Positions 13,110 through 26,110 of a stretch of DNA of 64,000 nucleotides are shown here, piece after piece. This DNA comes from Margaritifera margaritifera (Eukaryota > Mollusca > Bivalvia > Unionida > Margaritiferidae). Position 1 is the first letter of the stretch, and the number at the start of each line of letters is the position of its first letter. Location: NCBI GenBank assembly GCA_029931535.1, contig JAQPZY010000728.1, positions 271,001 to 335,000 of the forward strand, given 5' to 3'. Below the pieces are notes generated by a model. It was given only the letters and a program-made list of their open reading frames with translations, was not told the DNA's origin and did no database searches. Both the position numbers and the translations under genes were made by a program.

Positions 13110-14465
13110 GTAAGCAAACTTCTGGCAACAGTTTGTCCTCCTCTAAACTGAACTTTTATATTATGTATCATTGGACTGACATAAATTTGATCGTAGACCA
13201 GTGTATGAGTATTTATTCGTAATCAGGTTCTATCTCGTTTAAAAAACCTTGTCTAACATACTAAAAACAAGTTATACCTAAGTAAAGCAATAGTATGGAA
13301 TGTGATATATGGCAAAAGTTCTTATTTGTAAGAAAGAAAAGACGTTTGGCATCAGTTTTAAAAATAAATACACAGATCTCAATATTCCATTGATCTAATG
13401 CTCAACAGGACGAACTAACTACATTTTCCAATCATCCTCATGTATACACATGATTGATTGTTCTGGTCGAACATTTGCATGAAAACAGATTCTGTTTCAC
13501 CCAAGCAGATGCTAAATTACTTTCACTCATGCAGATGATTAATTAGTTGGAAATCAACTGATCAATTGATCGATGTATCAATTAGCCAACCTGAATGATT
13601 TTCCATTTCCACCATCGTAAGCTTTATGGTTTAAGACTTCGGTCACATATGCAGACAAGCCTCGTATATTGTTGATCTACCTGTCTACATATTACTATAT
13701 TAAAGAATACATACATACATACATATTGCTTGCAGTTTTCAGAATCGAATAATACCCAGAGTTTACAAAATAAGAAGAAACCAAATTATAATGCTTTCTG
13801 ACTCTCCGACGAATGGAATTTCGCTACCTACACCACACGATGCCAACCACCATTGCTTGAACGTACTAAAATCTATCCATTAGCATTTTGTCGAGGGATG
13901 CTATTATTTTTTAAAATAAATATAACATAATTATTTGAATAATTTACTATAGGTTTCCACTGCCCATTTACTTGTCATATATCAAAATTATATACATGGA
14001 TCAAACATTAATATTAGTAAAATGCTTTTTCAATATGTATTCAACAGATATTTTCATTTTTGAGGAGTAGAAGAAATCCAACAGTGGGGAATCGTCATTG
14101 TAGCTAAACATTCCATAAAGAGTGTAATTTCTCTGTCGAAAATTTGTCGGGAACTTATCCATCAGGACAGATTCTTTGATCGGAGAACTTAGTGTAGGGC
14201 AAAGATTCCAATAGAAAGGGGAGACAATGGCGATTTCAAACTGTGACACCGGTAATATGTTGCACTCAAGCCCCGCCCCTTCCCCCTCTCAAATTGTCAA
14301 TCTTCAGCTAATCACTTGAGCTTCGTGTTTAATAGTTATCTTGAGAAGCGATTGGTGTGGTCAATTGTTGAAATTCAATTGGCCTCAGAAGCTAATACTT
14401 TCATGGGCAAAGTGCTGTTTATCGGTTTTGCAAAAATAGGCGGACACCTAATTCGTAAAATATGT
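13110..14465 (+). repeat. 5' flank of C1q duplication unit 2
   Basis: Matches unit 1 at 4490-5100 and 5700-6490, unit 4 at 34360-34900 and unit 5 at 58580-60370. Unit 2 lacks the more distal flank seen in units 1, 3 and 4, so its duplication edge lies next to the LINE fragment. No coding sequence was recognised. Confidence 0.65.
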
Positions 14466-15201
14466 TGTTATGTATGATGTTTATATAATATTATAAATAT
14501 TTTAGGAAATTATAAATGTTTCTTCACTTTAATATTTGCTTAGATCTTAATGTTATCAGGAAAAACATGTTTAACTAGTGTCCTTGAATTAGGTTGTTTT
14601 GATCAATATGTTTTCTCAATTTGAAGGTCAAGGTTGAATTTTGTTTACAGGTAGAATTCCATTAAGATGACTCATATTCTAGAACATTCTGTCATGTGAC
14701 CAATCTTTATATATGCCATGTTTGGTGGACATTTATTCAGTTTTGACATTACCATCAGTCTTGTAAAGAGTTATTACAGTTGTGAAAATTCATTCCAAAT
14801 TCTAAGAGAGGAATTATTTTAAATATGTGCTCATAAACTTTTGGATTTTGGATTTTTAATTGATGATTTTGGAATTTATGTGAACTTATTCAGAGATTTT
14901 GGAATACTTCATTTTGACATCAGCACATCAAAGATTACTAGTACATCAGGACTTTGGAGACCAGTAGCACATCATAACATTCAAGGACACAGCCGTGAAT
15001 TCGGAACATTCTATATTTAGGACTTGTGATTAGAACAATCATTCTTATTGGATTATTAGGATTTCAAAACACATTACTGTAAGTGACTTTTTGATTTTTC
15101 ATTTTAATTATCTAGTAATAAATTGCTTGTTGATTTTTTACTTGATTTGTTGGTTTCACTTTCTTTCTGTTACATTTTTCTTAGACCATAGAGTCGTAAC
15201 A
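14466..15201 (+). mobile_element. Solo LTR of a retrotransposon
   Basis: A 736-bp insertion that starts TGTTATG, ends CGTAACA and is flanked by a 4-bp direct repeat ATGT (14462-14465 and 15202-15205). The uninterrupted site is visible in copies 1 (about 6488) and 5 (about 60374), where the flanking sequences join directly. Inside are a CCAAT box, a TATATATG box near 14710 and an AATAAA near 15118, all read left to right, as in an LTR promoter and poly(A) signal. No internal coding region is present, so two LTRs recombined to leave one. It ends about 175 bp before the TATA box of C1q copy 2. Confidence 0.88.
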
Positions 15202-15300
15202 ATGTACTCCAATAGAAAATTGATCTTTATCTCCATGGAATGTTTTTAGAAGAGAAATTTAAAGAATGTGGCTCTAACACATCAAAATAATGGAACCAGC

Positions 15301-15384
15301 ATACTCGGAAATCAGATAAACTCGAAAATATGCAGACGCACGTATTCAAAATTACACGAATGATTCTGTCTCCAGTATAAATAG
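15301..15384 (+). promoter_or_regulatory. Core promoter of C1q copy 2
   Basis: Counterpart of 6590-6672. AGATAA is at 15314-15319, and the TATA box TATAAATAG is at 15376-15384. The E-box position (15339-15344) reads CACGTA, so the E-box is broken by one base. Spacings are unchanged. The solo LTR ending at 15201 separates this block from the older upstream flank. Confidence 0.7.
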
Positions 15385-15451
15385 AGCAGCAATTACCTTC
15401 TCTTACACACTGCTTCTAATGTCACCATAAGCAAACTGCACAAGATTGACA

Positions 15452-16635
15452 ATGCTTCCAATACGACTTCTGCTAGTATTGAGTATTTCTGCCTCCGTCG
15501 GAACAGCCATCCTGGAAAAAGTGGGTCAAGCCGATCTGGATGCTGTTCGTATTCGACTAGAAGAAGAAAAGGCCCAGAGGCTTCTTTTGCAGAATGATGT
15601 AGAAGTTCTAATGCTACAAGTTGAAGAATGAAAACGAGGATTTTCTAACATCTCAAAAGACAACATGGGTATATATATATATATTTTTATTTTCCTCTAT
15701 CTTTCTGCCCATATGTCTTTCTGTTTGACTTTCTGATTGTCACTATTCTCTCCGCTCAAGGTTTCTGTTGCTGTACTTAAACGCCTTTTTTACTTTTCAA
15801 CGATAAATATTTCTTGCGTAGTTTGTGCACCTTGTAGGAATACTTTCACTGGCAATTATGCCATGACATAATTTATCATCCTAATTGTAGATTAGAGTAG
15901 AAGCTAATGGTCATACACGCGGGTCTAATTGGTTAGTGTTTCTTAAATATTTAATACATATCTACGAATAACTTTCTCTGAAGTGAAAGGTCAGAAACGC
16001 TTTAGACATAATGTGTGTGATTGATTCGAACTCACATTATTGCCACACTAAAAGTTATAACACGGCAAGAGTTGGGTTTATTTCCGTTTTCGTGTTCAAT
16101 TAATGACGAGATATCAGACAGTAGTTTAACACTTTTTTGCACAATCAGTAGATTGCAGGGGGAAAGTTACAAAACTTTGTACCACTCATATATACCTCAA
16201 TCGTCTATTTCAGCTACTTCCGGAAATGTAACCTTTGTTACACCCAGCATTGCTTTCACTGCTACGCTTTCCGCAACAACTACACACGTTTCTGAACAGA
16301 CAGTGATTTTTGACAAAATCATGATAAATGAGGGAAACTGCTATGATTTCACTACTGGAAGATTTCGCGCTCCTTTCCGTGGTCTGTATATCTTCTTCGT
16401 AACAGTTTTAAAAGTGACAACCACGGAGGGTAATTTAGTTATCATGAAAGACAACGCTGAGGTAGGAAGAACATTTTCCGGATATAGTAGCTACTATTCG
16501 GGCACAGTAATGGTGGTTACTGTAATGGACAAAGGTCAGATGACCTATGTCAAAGAGCATCCTGGATATACACAGACTATGCACGGTGACAACTATGCCA
16601 CCTTTACTGGTCTACTACATACCCGATATAATTAG
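15452..16635 (+). pseudogene. C1q-domain gene copy 2, exon 1 disabled
   Basis: Exon 1 begins at 15452 with a signal peptide and coiled coil nearly identical to copy 1. An in-frame TGA at 15629-15631 ends it after 59 residues, where copies 1 and 5 have Leu. The splice donor used by those copies is GA instead of GT here (15639-15640). A GT at 15669-15670, next to a short (TA)n run, would keep phase 1 but still leaves the TGA inside the exon. Exon 2 (16214-16635) has an intact acceptor and an undamaged C1q domain with 'FRAPFRGLY' and no frameshift. A poly(A) signal AATAAA is at 16688-16693. It is probably a recent pseudogene. Use of an unseen upstream donor, or an allele or assembly error, is possible. 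Confidence 0.75.
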
Positions 16636-19600
16636 ATAAAATATCCTCTTTAGAAATGACTAGATTTATATTCTGAAATAAGGTTGAAATAAATTCTTTC
16701 TATTAATTATTCGACTTGTAATTTTTACCTCTGTTCATATATTTGCAATTTTGATGAAGTAAAAGTATTCTAGTTAAGATGACAGCAGTCTTTCATTTAT
16801 ATCATATAATGTAATATGTGTATGTGTTTGCTTGGTATACCAGCAAGTTGTATTTAGTTCCAGACCTGAGAAAGATGTTCTCGATCACTTTCGGTAAGTC
16901 TGGGAACGCTATATTTGTCTATATAGTCTTGCCGACGAAAGCAGAAGCGACGTACTTCGTTGTCGGCGGCGTCATTTCAAACTCATCTAAGGGTTAACTG
17001 GAGTTTACCACTATAAGCAAGTTGTTAGAAGTATAAGGTTTGAAGTTAGTGCCTTGAACATGTAAAACATTTTGTGAATTCTTCTGATGAATGTCCAAAA
17101 TTAACTAAACTTTGAGAAATTATTCCATTGCAAGATAGTGATTTTAAAAGAAAAAACACGTGACTGCTCTTTATTTATTCATTCTTTGCATTCATTTAAT
17201 TGCCCCTGGTTATAAATGTATCCCCTCTAATGTTTTTGAAAAGTAATATAATGTAATATTAGGCGAAAATGCAAGGAAACAAATGCGACAGTTTTCTGTC
17301 GACAAAAATTAAATGTTCAAAAATATAACAAACCAATCACTATCTCCTGTTACATAACACTTGAATATTACTGAATTTTTCGATAAACATGGAGATGAAA
17401 CAAATTGTGTTTAATCTACATTTAAATTGTTTGAAGAAAAAAAACTTCTGGACACACAATAAAATTTAATGATGCATCTACCATACTTCTTAACTACCTA
17501 CCCATACACCTAGGCACATGCTTCCGTCCATCCATCCATCCACTTGCATGTATCCTACATGAGAGATTTTTCCGCCGTAATTTAAATAGGAGATTCTAAT
17601 CTTGACAAATCAATAAGACAAATAAATAGCAAACATAATTAAACTTTTTTTTTACATAGCTTAAGTATTTATTGAATAGTGCCTGCAAATCGGCTGAAAG
17701 TATCTCTTCCTTTTTAAATGAACCACTAGATACGTCTATAATATATTATGATTATAATTTCCCGAAGGAGCTTTTGACAAATTCGTCCATTACTTTCATT
17801 CACTGAACTTAACTTTCAGTCAACACCTTGTGGGAATCTTTTCTGTTAAATGAACTAAATAAGCCATGATATGAGTGTTCAGTTCAAGCTTATGTAAAGA
17901 CGAAATTATGTATAATTTGCAAGGCACAAATGGCTATATATACTCAATTCTCAAGTCTTATTCGAGTATACACGATCGTCCATGCAGCAGACTAGCAGCA
18001 ACTGTTCGTAAAAAAAACAACAGAAAAAACAAAAAAAAACAAAGACATTACCGAATCGATTATTTACTTTCTTGAAGAAAGGGCACTGGATTATTAAAAT
18101 ATTATTTTTTTCTCTTGGAAACACATGCAAAATATTTCTATAATTCGGAAGTATTCATGTTTTGTGTAAATGGATAAAATGGTATTTCATATTTTCTTCA
18201 GACGTGAACTAACCGGAACGTTTTGCTGAGGTACGGAGTTGTTGGACATAACATACAATTTTAATATAATTTTCTAATTTCTTTCAAAGTGACATAATTA
18301 TTCCCCTTTTAACCAAATTATATTTTCCAAATCTTGAATAAACAGTGTTAGAAAATTTAGTGTAAAAGTTATGTAAGAAATATGGTAGAATCATATATAA
18401 TTGTAAAATGCTAGGCAGTTTCCATTCAAAAGCAAAGGTTATCATAGTTTTCTTTCATATATAGAATATGTTCCTGTATATTATAACTAATCAAAAACTG
18501 TCATGCAGAAATTATATCACCTTTGTATACACTCCATGAGGTCACAGCGGCTTCTGAATCTTGTGTGCAAAAGTGAATACTGCAGCTTCATTATCCTTTT
18601 TCCCCGAATGCAATTTTATAGAATATTTAAATAGTGTTAGAATCAAAATTATTGGTTTTCTCTAAATATGATCAGTAAAATCTATAAAATGAATATCGTG
18701 TTTAAAAGTTCAATATAAAATAACAGATATAAGAGATACAGTGGATAAAACACTGACGTTTGACCTAACTCGTGTAGAGGCAAACTATAGACCAAAATTA
18801 CTTCTGTCTTAAAATACTTGAATTAAAAACTGTTGGATGGAATTGTTCTGAGAAGTCAAAGTATGTAACCTCACGAAAGAGAAATTTAGAACCCAATATG
18901 AGGACAAGAGCAACAAAAAAAGAAACATTATTAGAACATATATTTTAAGTGACAAGAAATATTAGATTGCTTTGCTGCTAATAAGCTCGTCTTACACGAA
19001 ATTAAACAAGTATACAAAGTTTATGTTCATATTTGACCCAGATACACTTATTATTTTTTTGTAAAAACAATGCTCATTGTAAATGGCTTTAATATAATGA
19101 TTTATTTACAGTAAACTACTAATCCTTCCTATACTATCGTTCAATAGTTATATTCAATTGTGTAAGCAAGCAGGCGATATATTAATCCTTAAGTAAATAT
19201 AAATATAATATTTGTTTTATTACTCCATTTAACCAACAAAATTTGTTCGTATTATCCGAAGTTCACTCTATACGAAACCTGAAATATGAGCGAGAATAGA
19301 CAATGGCCTAGACTTGATACAAAGATGATATTTTATTTTTAGCTTTACGTGCTAGAAGCAAATAGAATAAAGTGTCTTGCGCAGGAGTACACCCTGGTAG
19401 CCAGTTCGGGCAAATCCGAAAGTGGGAATCGAACACAAACCCTTGTCTTGACTAGTCTAAAGCCTTAATAACTGTACCTCCGTTTGCCGTTGCATCCATG
19501 ACGGTCCATTTTTCATAAATTGAAACCATTCCTCTTGTGAACGCGAAATATGGTTCCAAATAGAAATGAAGTTTATAAAAGATTGAAACACCGTGAAAGT

Positions 19601-20110
19601 ACCACGTGTACTTGTAATGTATTACAGACATGTACAGGTTATTTTATCAGTTGAATGATTGATTTAGTTTCTGTTACAATATTTGATATCAAAACATTAG
19701 AAGTCATCCATTTCTGATACTTGCGCCAGTCACAAAATGTTGTGAAAGAACAATGAACACAATCTCACCAATCTCCTGTTCCGGTGCAATTACAGTACTC
19801 ATCTCTTGAACGTTCGACACTAATGGCGCTGAACCAAAGTTACCGTTTTGGTACACATAGGAGTATATAAAAGATTGTTACTTCTGTCAGAAGAAAAACC
19901 AGTTTTGTTTTCTTTTTCTTCCCTTTTCTGCAAAATAATCTTTAAAAATTGATGTAATTTTAACGCGCCAATATTAATAATATCATCATCATCATCAATT
20001 ATTGCTTTGGTAATTAAAATTGAGTGTGCATGTCTATCTCTGCTTACACTCAAAGTGGTTACGTAAAGTAAAGTTAGTTTCAAGTACAGTCTTTTGAGTG
20101 AAACCGATGG
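16636..20110 (+). repeat. 3' flank of C1q duplication unit 2
   Basis: Follows the same order as the flank of copy 1 (7914-12060), with many small indels. It includes the SINE remnant at about 19340-19495. No open frame is shared with unit 1, so I see no gene here. Confidence 0.65.
19340..19495 (-). mobile_element. tRNA-derived SINE remnant (unit 2 copy)
   Basis: Diverged counterpart of 11215-11365. On the minus strand it keeps a B-box-like 'GTTCGATTCCC' and the segment ending 'CACTTTATTC'. It was carried along by the segmental duplication rather than inserted independently. Confidence 0.6.
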
Positions 20111-20305
20111 CCATGCAAACAGTCCTTGTTGTTTTAAAAAATATAAACCTTCTCCATAACCTTCATTTTCTTTCAGTGAAAAGTGCAACATGATGCTGTC
20201 TGCAAGCATAGAGGACGAAGAAATATAAACTGAACAGACTAAAATTGATTGCTCCTCTCCGGGTCAAAATATCTTTTTTATTTTTGCTTTTAAAAAATTA
20301 CATTC

Positions 20306-20307
<2 letters not shown>

Positions 20308-20372
<65 letters not shown>
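20308..20372. repeat. (GA)n microsatellite
   Basis: Uninterrupted GA tract of about 65 bp. The open frames through it are artefacts of the repeat. Confidence 0.97.
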
Positions 20373-20374
<2 letters not shown>

Positions 20375-20897
20375 ATATACGAGTTATGGTGTCGAAATTA
20401 CACGTTATCAGTGTCTTGGCAATACTCTTTTACTTCTGGAATAAAACCCCTATGCTTACATTTGTAATGGATGGGTTCTCCATTCAACTGACATCAGATA
20501 ACATATTACGTTTATAACACATAACAATTTTCAGGTGTTACTTTTCTAATTTATTGCCTTCTTTGGTGCACAATACAAGAATCTAACAGAGAGGGGTTAG
20601 GTATGGAACTTATTAAATCTGGTGGGGTGGGGTGTGGGCGATAGGCTAGATATACAAATATGTAAATAATCTATTTGGTGTGGATGTGACGTTTGCATAA
20701 AGAGACAGACACACGGACAGATAAGCACACTGCATGTATTGAGAGAAGAAAGAAATAGAGATAGGAGGCGAAACATACAGTAAAGAAATCCGTTGTAACT
20801 CTTACAACAAAAACCACTGCGGGCTGGAGATGCAAAATAAGCCGAACACACCTTCTGCATGTCGTAAAATGTGAGTATTGAAATAGGAGCAGAGAGA

Positions 20898-21050
20898 GAG
20901 AGAGCTCAGTGGTTAGCGTGCAGAACTCGCAACCGAAAGAATGCGTCATTCGAATGAGCCCAAAGAAGTGATGTTACTCCAGCTACATCGGCACTAAATA
21001 AATCACTTGTGTTGATGTGCCGTAAAGCAACAAACCATACTTACAACAAC
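20898..21050 (+). mobile_element. Degenerate tRNA-derived SINE
   Basis: Carries a tRNA-like A box ('CTCAGTGGTTAGCGTG'), a decayed B box ('CATTCGAATGA') and a 3' end 'GTGCCGTAAAGCAACAAACC' like the tails of mollusc SINEs. It begins right after a short GA run. No target duplication could be defined. Confidence 0.6.
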
Positions 21051-23338
21051 ACCTCAAGCTCATCTTAATATTATTTGTATTATTATATCTGATATCTACT
21101 GCACTGACTCTGTTGGATTAATGTGTATTTTGTTATTGTTATGCAGAATCAAATATTTTATTTACAAGCAATAAAAGACATCATTAGTAGCTGAACTACG
21201 TCCGTTGAGCAACTGACCTGACACACGATTACTTTTTTTTCCTCCATCTGATTTTCTATTTTCATTTCTGTTCACAAACTATAAATGTTCCCTTATATAC
21301 ACATCAATTACGTAATGCCAGCGGGGTAATTTTCTCCCACATTGTATTTGGCTTTTATCTGCGAAATAGTACTTTATTGTGCTACATATTGTAAATGTAA
21401 CAATGTTAGAAACGTTCATTATGTTTAAGATTCCTAGTTCAAGAAAAAGTAACAAATATTAGAACTGTGTTTCCCTTTACGTGAACAATGGTGTAACTTG
21501 TGAATATCTTTATCAGATGCCTAACTGGTGTAAAATTTTGACTTATCAATTACAGTGCATGGTAAAAGTGTTGATTTCATGATACTTTAATTTCTCACAC
21601 TTTTACCAGCAGTTGTTAGAAACGTGAACACTGTGTTTGAATTTACCACCAGGTTTCATGTTTGGCGATGGTCAGAAAATAAAAATCTCATACATTAAAT
21701 AGAGATTATTCGTATTCAACCATATCTCTCTGTCTTTTACATCCACTGAAAATATTTTACTTTAAAGGCCACATCAGAATACACATTATGACAAAATGAC
21801 AAAAGAGTGACTAATAAAAGCAATTGCAAACAAACGATATAGAACTATCAACGCTAACGATGAACTGTTATTGCTTGCTTTGAGGAGCAGTAGGTATCCA
21901 ATCTTTCAAAATGTGAATATACAGAAGAGAATTTTAGCGACGACTAGAGAGGCTATTTAAATGGATGTGAATAGAAGGTGAAGTGAACCAGGATCAGAGT
22001 CAAATTCTCGCTACATCGTACTGTTATAGGTTTTACCACTACTGAGGCTCGGTCATCCAAATTCATTATCTTGACCGGCAAGTATGCTTTAGAGCAAAGG
22101 TCTACTGTTTTACTGAAGAAAATAGGATCAAGATGCAAACTAAATCGCTCATTAAAATGCAAACTGCTAACAAATTTCACGATGAAATGAACCTTTTAAT
22201 ACTTTAATAGTGTCTCTTTGAATGAATATAAAATAATGCTTTCTTCCAAAATGACTTCATTGCTCACTTTCAAGTTTTTGGCTACCAGAAATTTCTTTTT
22301 CAGCAAAGAGATATTTCGGTTTTAAAAGTATTTTCATATCATAGTCGATCTTATTTCCCATTTCTCCAAATAGTCCTTAATAAATCTAAATGCCTTCTGA
22401 AAGTATTACAGTCAATAAAAACACCTATACCTGTGTTCCCTCCCTGTTCCCGTATTCATTTTTATCACTGCCTTCATAATGAAGGTAAGTGGGGAGCTGC
22501 GTTAATATTCAACAAATGAGTAGAAGTTCATAAATGTGGATTTTTTTCAGCCTATTTTCTAAGTTGAAGCCTTATACAAGCTAATTATTTTCTTGATTTT
22601 CTACAGCATTGCTAGCGTGCTTACAAAATTGTAAATAGATACATCAACTCATCAATAGTCTGTACAGTTCTCACTTCACATTTATTAAACACGGTATAGC
22701 GGGTTATACTTGCGGGTGATCTTATTTTTCCTTTATTAAAGATCAATGAATGTGTTTCCGTAAACCGTCTCAATCAGCCGACCATCCTATCATTCTAAAA
22801 TTAAAATCCGAATTTCCAGTGTACTTTTCAAGTTCTAAAATATATTATAAAAATACAATCGGGACAAAAAGTTTATAATCCAAATCTTTATATTAACTAC
22901 CGAATGCATTCTGCCAAGCTGTCCATAGAGCATAAACGGCAGATTACTTTTTCTCAACATTGAAATATGTATCATAAAATCAATATACACTCTTTCTATC
23001 ATCATAATATACCCATACACTCAGATCTCACAAGCATAATAACATTAAAACCATTGCATGACAGGAAAGTTTTAGCGTGTTCGTTGCGATTTTGGCAATA
23101 CAGTTTATAGATGTATGGATGTAAATAATGTTATCAATATTTCATATTTTGTATATCTAAGTCCTCTGCCAAATAATAGTGAAAAATTTTAAGAAATTAC
23201 ATTCATGACCGTCAACGTATTTCGCACACAGTAAGTCCTTGGTAAATAAATCGTCCAACGAAATTTAGAATACATTCCTTTACAGCTCTTTCCCTTCGCG
23301 TCGAATTTTAACCACACTATTGGAACATGTGCGCCTGT

Positions 23339-23343
<5 letters not shown>
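21051..23343. other. Non-coding, nothing recognised
   Basis: AT-rich intergenic DNA. Only short, composition-driven open frames occur. I found no match to the C1q unit flanks. Confidence 0.5.

Positions 23344-23426
<83 letters not shown>
23344..23426. repeat. (TA)n microsatellite
   Basis: Uninterrupted TA tract of about 83 bp. Confidence 0.97.
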
Positions 23427-23428
<2 letters not shown>

Positions 23429-24059
23429 ACTGCCATTAGTTTCTAAACACCTCTTTAGGTTCACAATGACTCCTCAAACGAAAATTTAATTTAGTGACCG
23501 GAAAATTATTTTAAAAAAAAAATATTATTACTAGTATAAATTATATGTAAGCGTCTTTTCATCTGAATTATCTGTTGAGGAAAGATTTTGCAGTGCATTT
23601 GAAATCTAGCTCTGGTAAGCAACACACATTCATCCTAATATGCACTTCTAGTCTACTTTTGCTGGCAATAGTGAAATTAGAGCCCAGACACAATTTTTAC
23701 TAACTTTTCCCAATAAATACTAGAAAGCGGATCGCAGTGACCCAGTTTTGTTGCATAGTACATGCTCATTACAAGTTCACCCAAAGTGCAAGTTTGATGT
23801 TAATAAGTGAAGCAGTACAGTAGTTATCGCATGGACAAGGAAGACAGACAGATGAACACACATATGGCAAAGTAAATACCATATTTACATGACGGTATAA
23901 AAAAGAAATGTTTTGAAAAGGACTCGACTATTGCATAATAGCCATTTTTCAAGGGTATCTTCCATTGCATAACATAAAGTGAATTGTATAAGGGGTTATG
24001 AAACATACTTTTAATAAAAACAAGCAAGTAGAAGAGACCCAGGTCGTCATGAGATGGCT

Positions 24060-24690
24060 AACTAGGTTCACATTGAACTAAAAGAATAATATAATAACAA
24101 TTTGCAGGTTAAACTAGGTTCAAAGGCAGTTTTCTCCTGGTTGCAAATACAACTGCTGTAGAAAATGTAAAATAAGAAAGAAAAACAAAATGATTATACA
24201 ATTTTATTTAAAATGCCACAGGGGTTTTGAAAGAGTTTGAAATGTTTTGCACCTTGTTGACGTAAACAAAATAGGTTGCATAGGAGGCTATATGAAACAA
24301 CATTTACTAGAATATGTCACATGGGACATTTCCTGAAAGTTTGATAACAATAAATAAAGTGGTTTTGGAGAAGATATCAAAATTGTGTGTCTCACCTGGC
24401 TGCCATATAGACAAAGAGAAACACTTTTAGTGTAGATCATATCATGATAAATATTTCCTCCCATTCTTTGATTAAAATTGAACCAGTGTATTTTGTGCAG
24501 ATGCGAAAAATATATTTTCTACCTGGTTGCTATGGAGGCTGAATGGTTGCTATGGAAGCCATAAAAACGAAATGCCCGTAATTATTCTAGGAAAGTTTGA
24601 CCAAATATATCTGGACTTTTGTCACATGACAAAAATATATTTTTCATGTGGTTGTCATGGAAACTAAAATTATGTCACTCTCTAAGTTCA
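24060..24690. repeat. Dispersed repeat with recurring 'CTGGTTGC' modules
   Basis: Several imperfect modules of about 100-150 bp, each with a phrase like 'CTGGTTGCTATGGAGGC' followed by a 'GAAAGTTTGA' phrase. Phrases start near 24135, 24395, 24520 and 24650. This resembles tandem modular repeats common in mollusc genomes. The region is non-coding. Confidence 0.55.
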
Positions 24691-25229
24691 TGCAGGACAA
24701 ACGATAAATGAATAATGTATGATATTATATGTGTCATGTCTCACCGTCTGTGAAGTTCGTAGCAGCTGGACCACTCATCATATACTTAGCCTATTTGACA
24801 TACATTTTCATATGAAGTGTTCTTTTGTACCAAAGTTTGTGTCATATTCAATTTACGTAAAGCTATATTTAAACCGAAAGCTTCAGAAAAGCAGCATCTC
24901 GGTATGCCCTTCTTACTTACGCATTCTTAGCCCCATACCACTATAGCCTCATACACAGAAAGTTGATGAAAATTGCACGACAAAGGCGGCAAAGGCTTAC
25001 AGACTCACATCAGCCAAAATCAAAGAGCTATATTGCATGGATTGAAGTCTGTATCCACATATGTGTCAGTGAGCAAAGGTCTGCAGAATACCCCTTCAAA
25101 GTTTACAATCTTGATCTGGAAGTTGGGACCAAAACAGTAAGATGTGACACAACCGTTAGGCTTTAAGTAATAAGAGTACCACAAACAACATATTATATGC
25201 ATATCTTGTGATTGTTTCGATACGAATGA

Positions 25230-26110
25230 CTTTTTTTATCTTTGAGCAAAGGACATGGCAACTGCACGATGCGGTGTGAACCAGGATAAAGTTCATCAAA
25301 ATAGATGTAGCGGTTAAATATTGACAGCCTGGAAAAGGAAATATGGGACTGGCTTACATTATCCCTTGCATTTGACCATTTATCTTGACGGCAGAGGGTA
25401 TGACTGTGAACAGGCGCACATTGTCAAGTGCAGATATTTAATAGGCTAAAGTTTCATGAAAATATCTTTGTTGGTTCAAATGTTATACTTGTACATGAAT
25501 AGAGGCCACTGATAATATATTTTGCCTTGCCGTGACCTTAGCATGGAGACAGTGGGGAAAAGCTATGCTGTGTCACGCACTGTCTAGTAATGATATAGAA
25601 CAGGTTAAAGTTTTATTAAAATATCTTGAGAGTTCAAAAGTTTATTAAAGTATCTTGAGTAGTTCAAAAGTTCATTAAAATATCTTGAGTAGTTTAAAAG
25701 TTCATTAAAATATCTTGAGTAGTTCAAATATTCATTAAAATATCTTGAGACTTCAAAAGGTCATTAAAATATCTTGAGTAGTTCAAAAGTTCATTAAAAT
25801 ATCTTGAGTAGTTCAAAAGTTTATTAAAATATCTTGAGTAGTTTAAAAGTTCATTAAAATACCTTGAGTTGTTCAAAAGTTATACTCTTGAGAATTTACA
25901 AGTCACATAATTACATTTTCCATTGCTTTGCCTTGCTGTGAACTTAAGCTTGAAACGGGAAGCCTGGCTATGTAGATGACACAACGCCTAGTCATGGGCA
26001 GAGTTTCATAAAAAAAACTCTCCAGCTGTTACAATATTATGGGCTGGACAGGCAAATGTTAACATTAGGATAGACGGACAATGCCTAAAAAATATATGCA
26101 TGACTTCAGA
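25230..26110. repeat. Modular dispersed repeat containing a 30-bp minisatellite
   Basis: Diverged modules containing 'GTGACCTTAG' or 'CTGTGAACTTAAG', then a 'AAAGTTTCATGAAAATATC' phrase, then 'TTCAAATGTTATAC'. The minisatellite at 25611-25878 lies inside one module and is an expansion of its middle part. Confidence 0.55.
25611..25878. repeat. 30-bp minisatellite, about nine units
   Basis: Tandem units read approximately 'TTCATTAAAATATCTTGAG' followed by 'TAGTTCAAAAG'. About nine units are present, with a few substitutions and one or two small deletions. Confidence 0.93.

Noticed and set aside
19820..20209. 129-codon minus-strand frame
   Set aside because: It lies in unit 2 flank that also exists in unit 1 (about 11760-12060), where the frame is not conserved.
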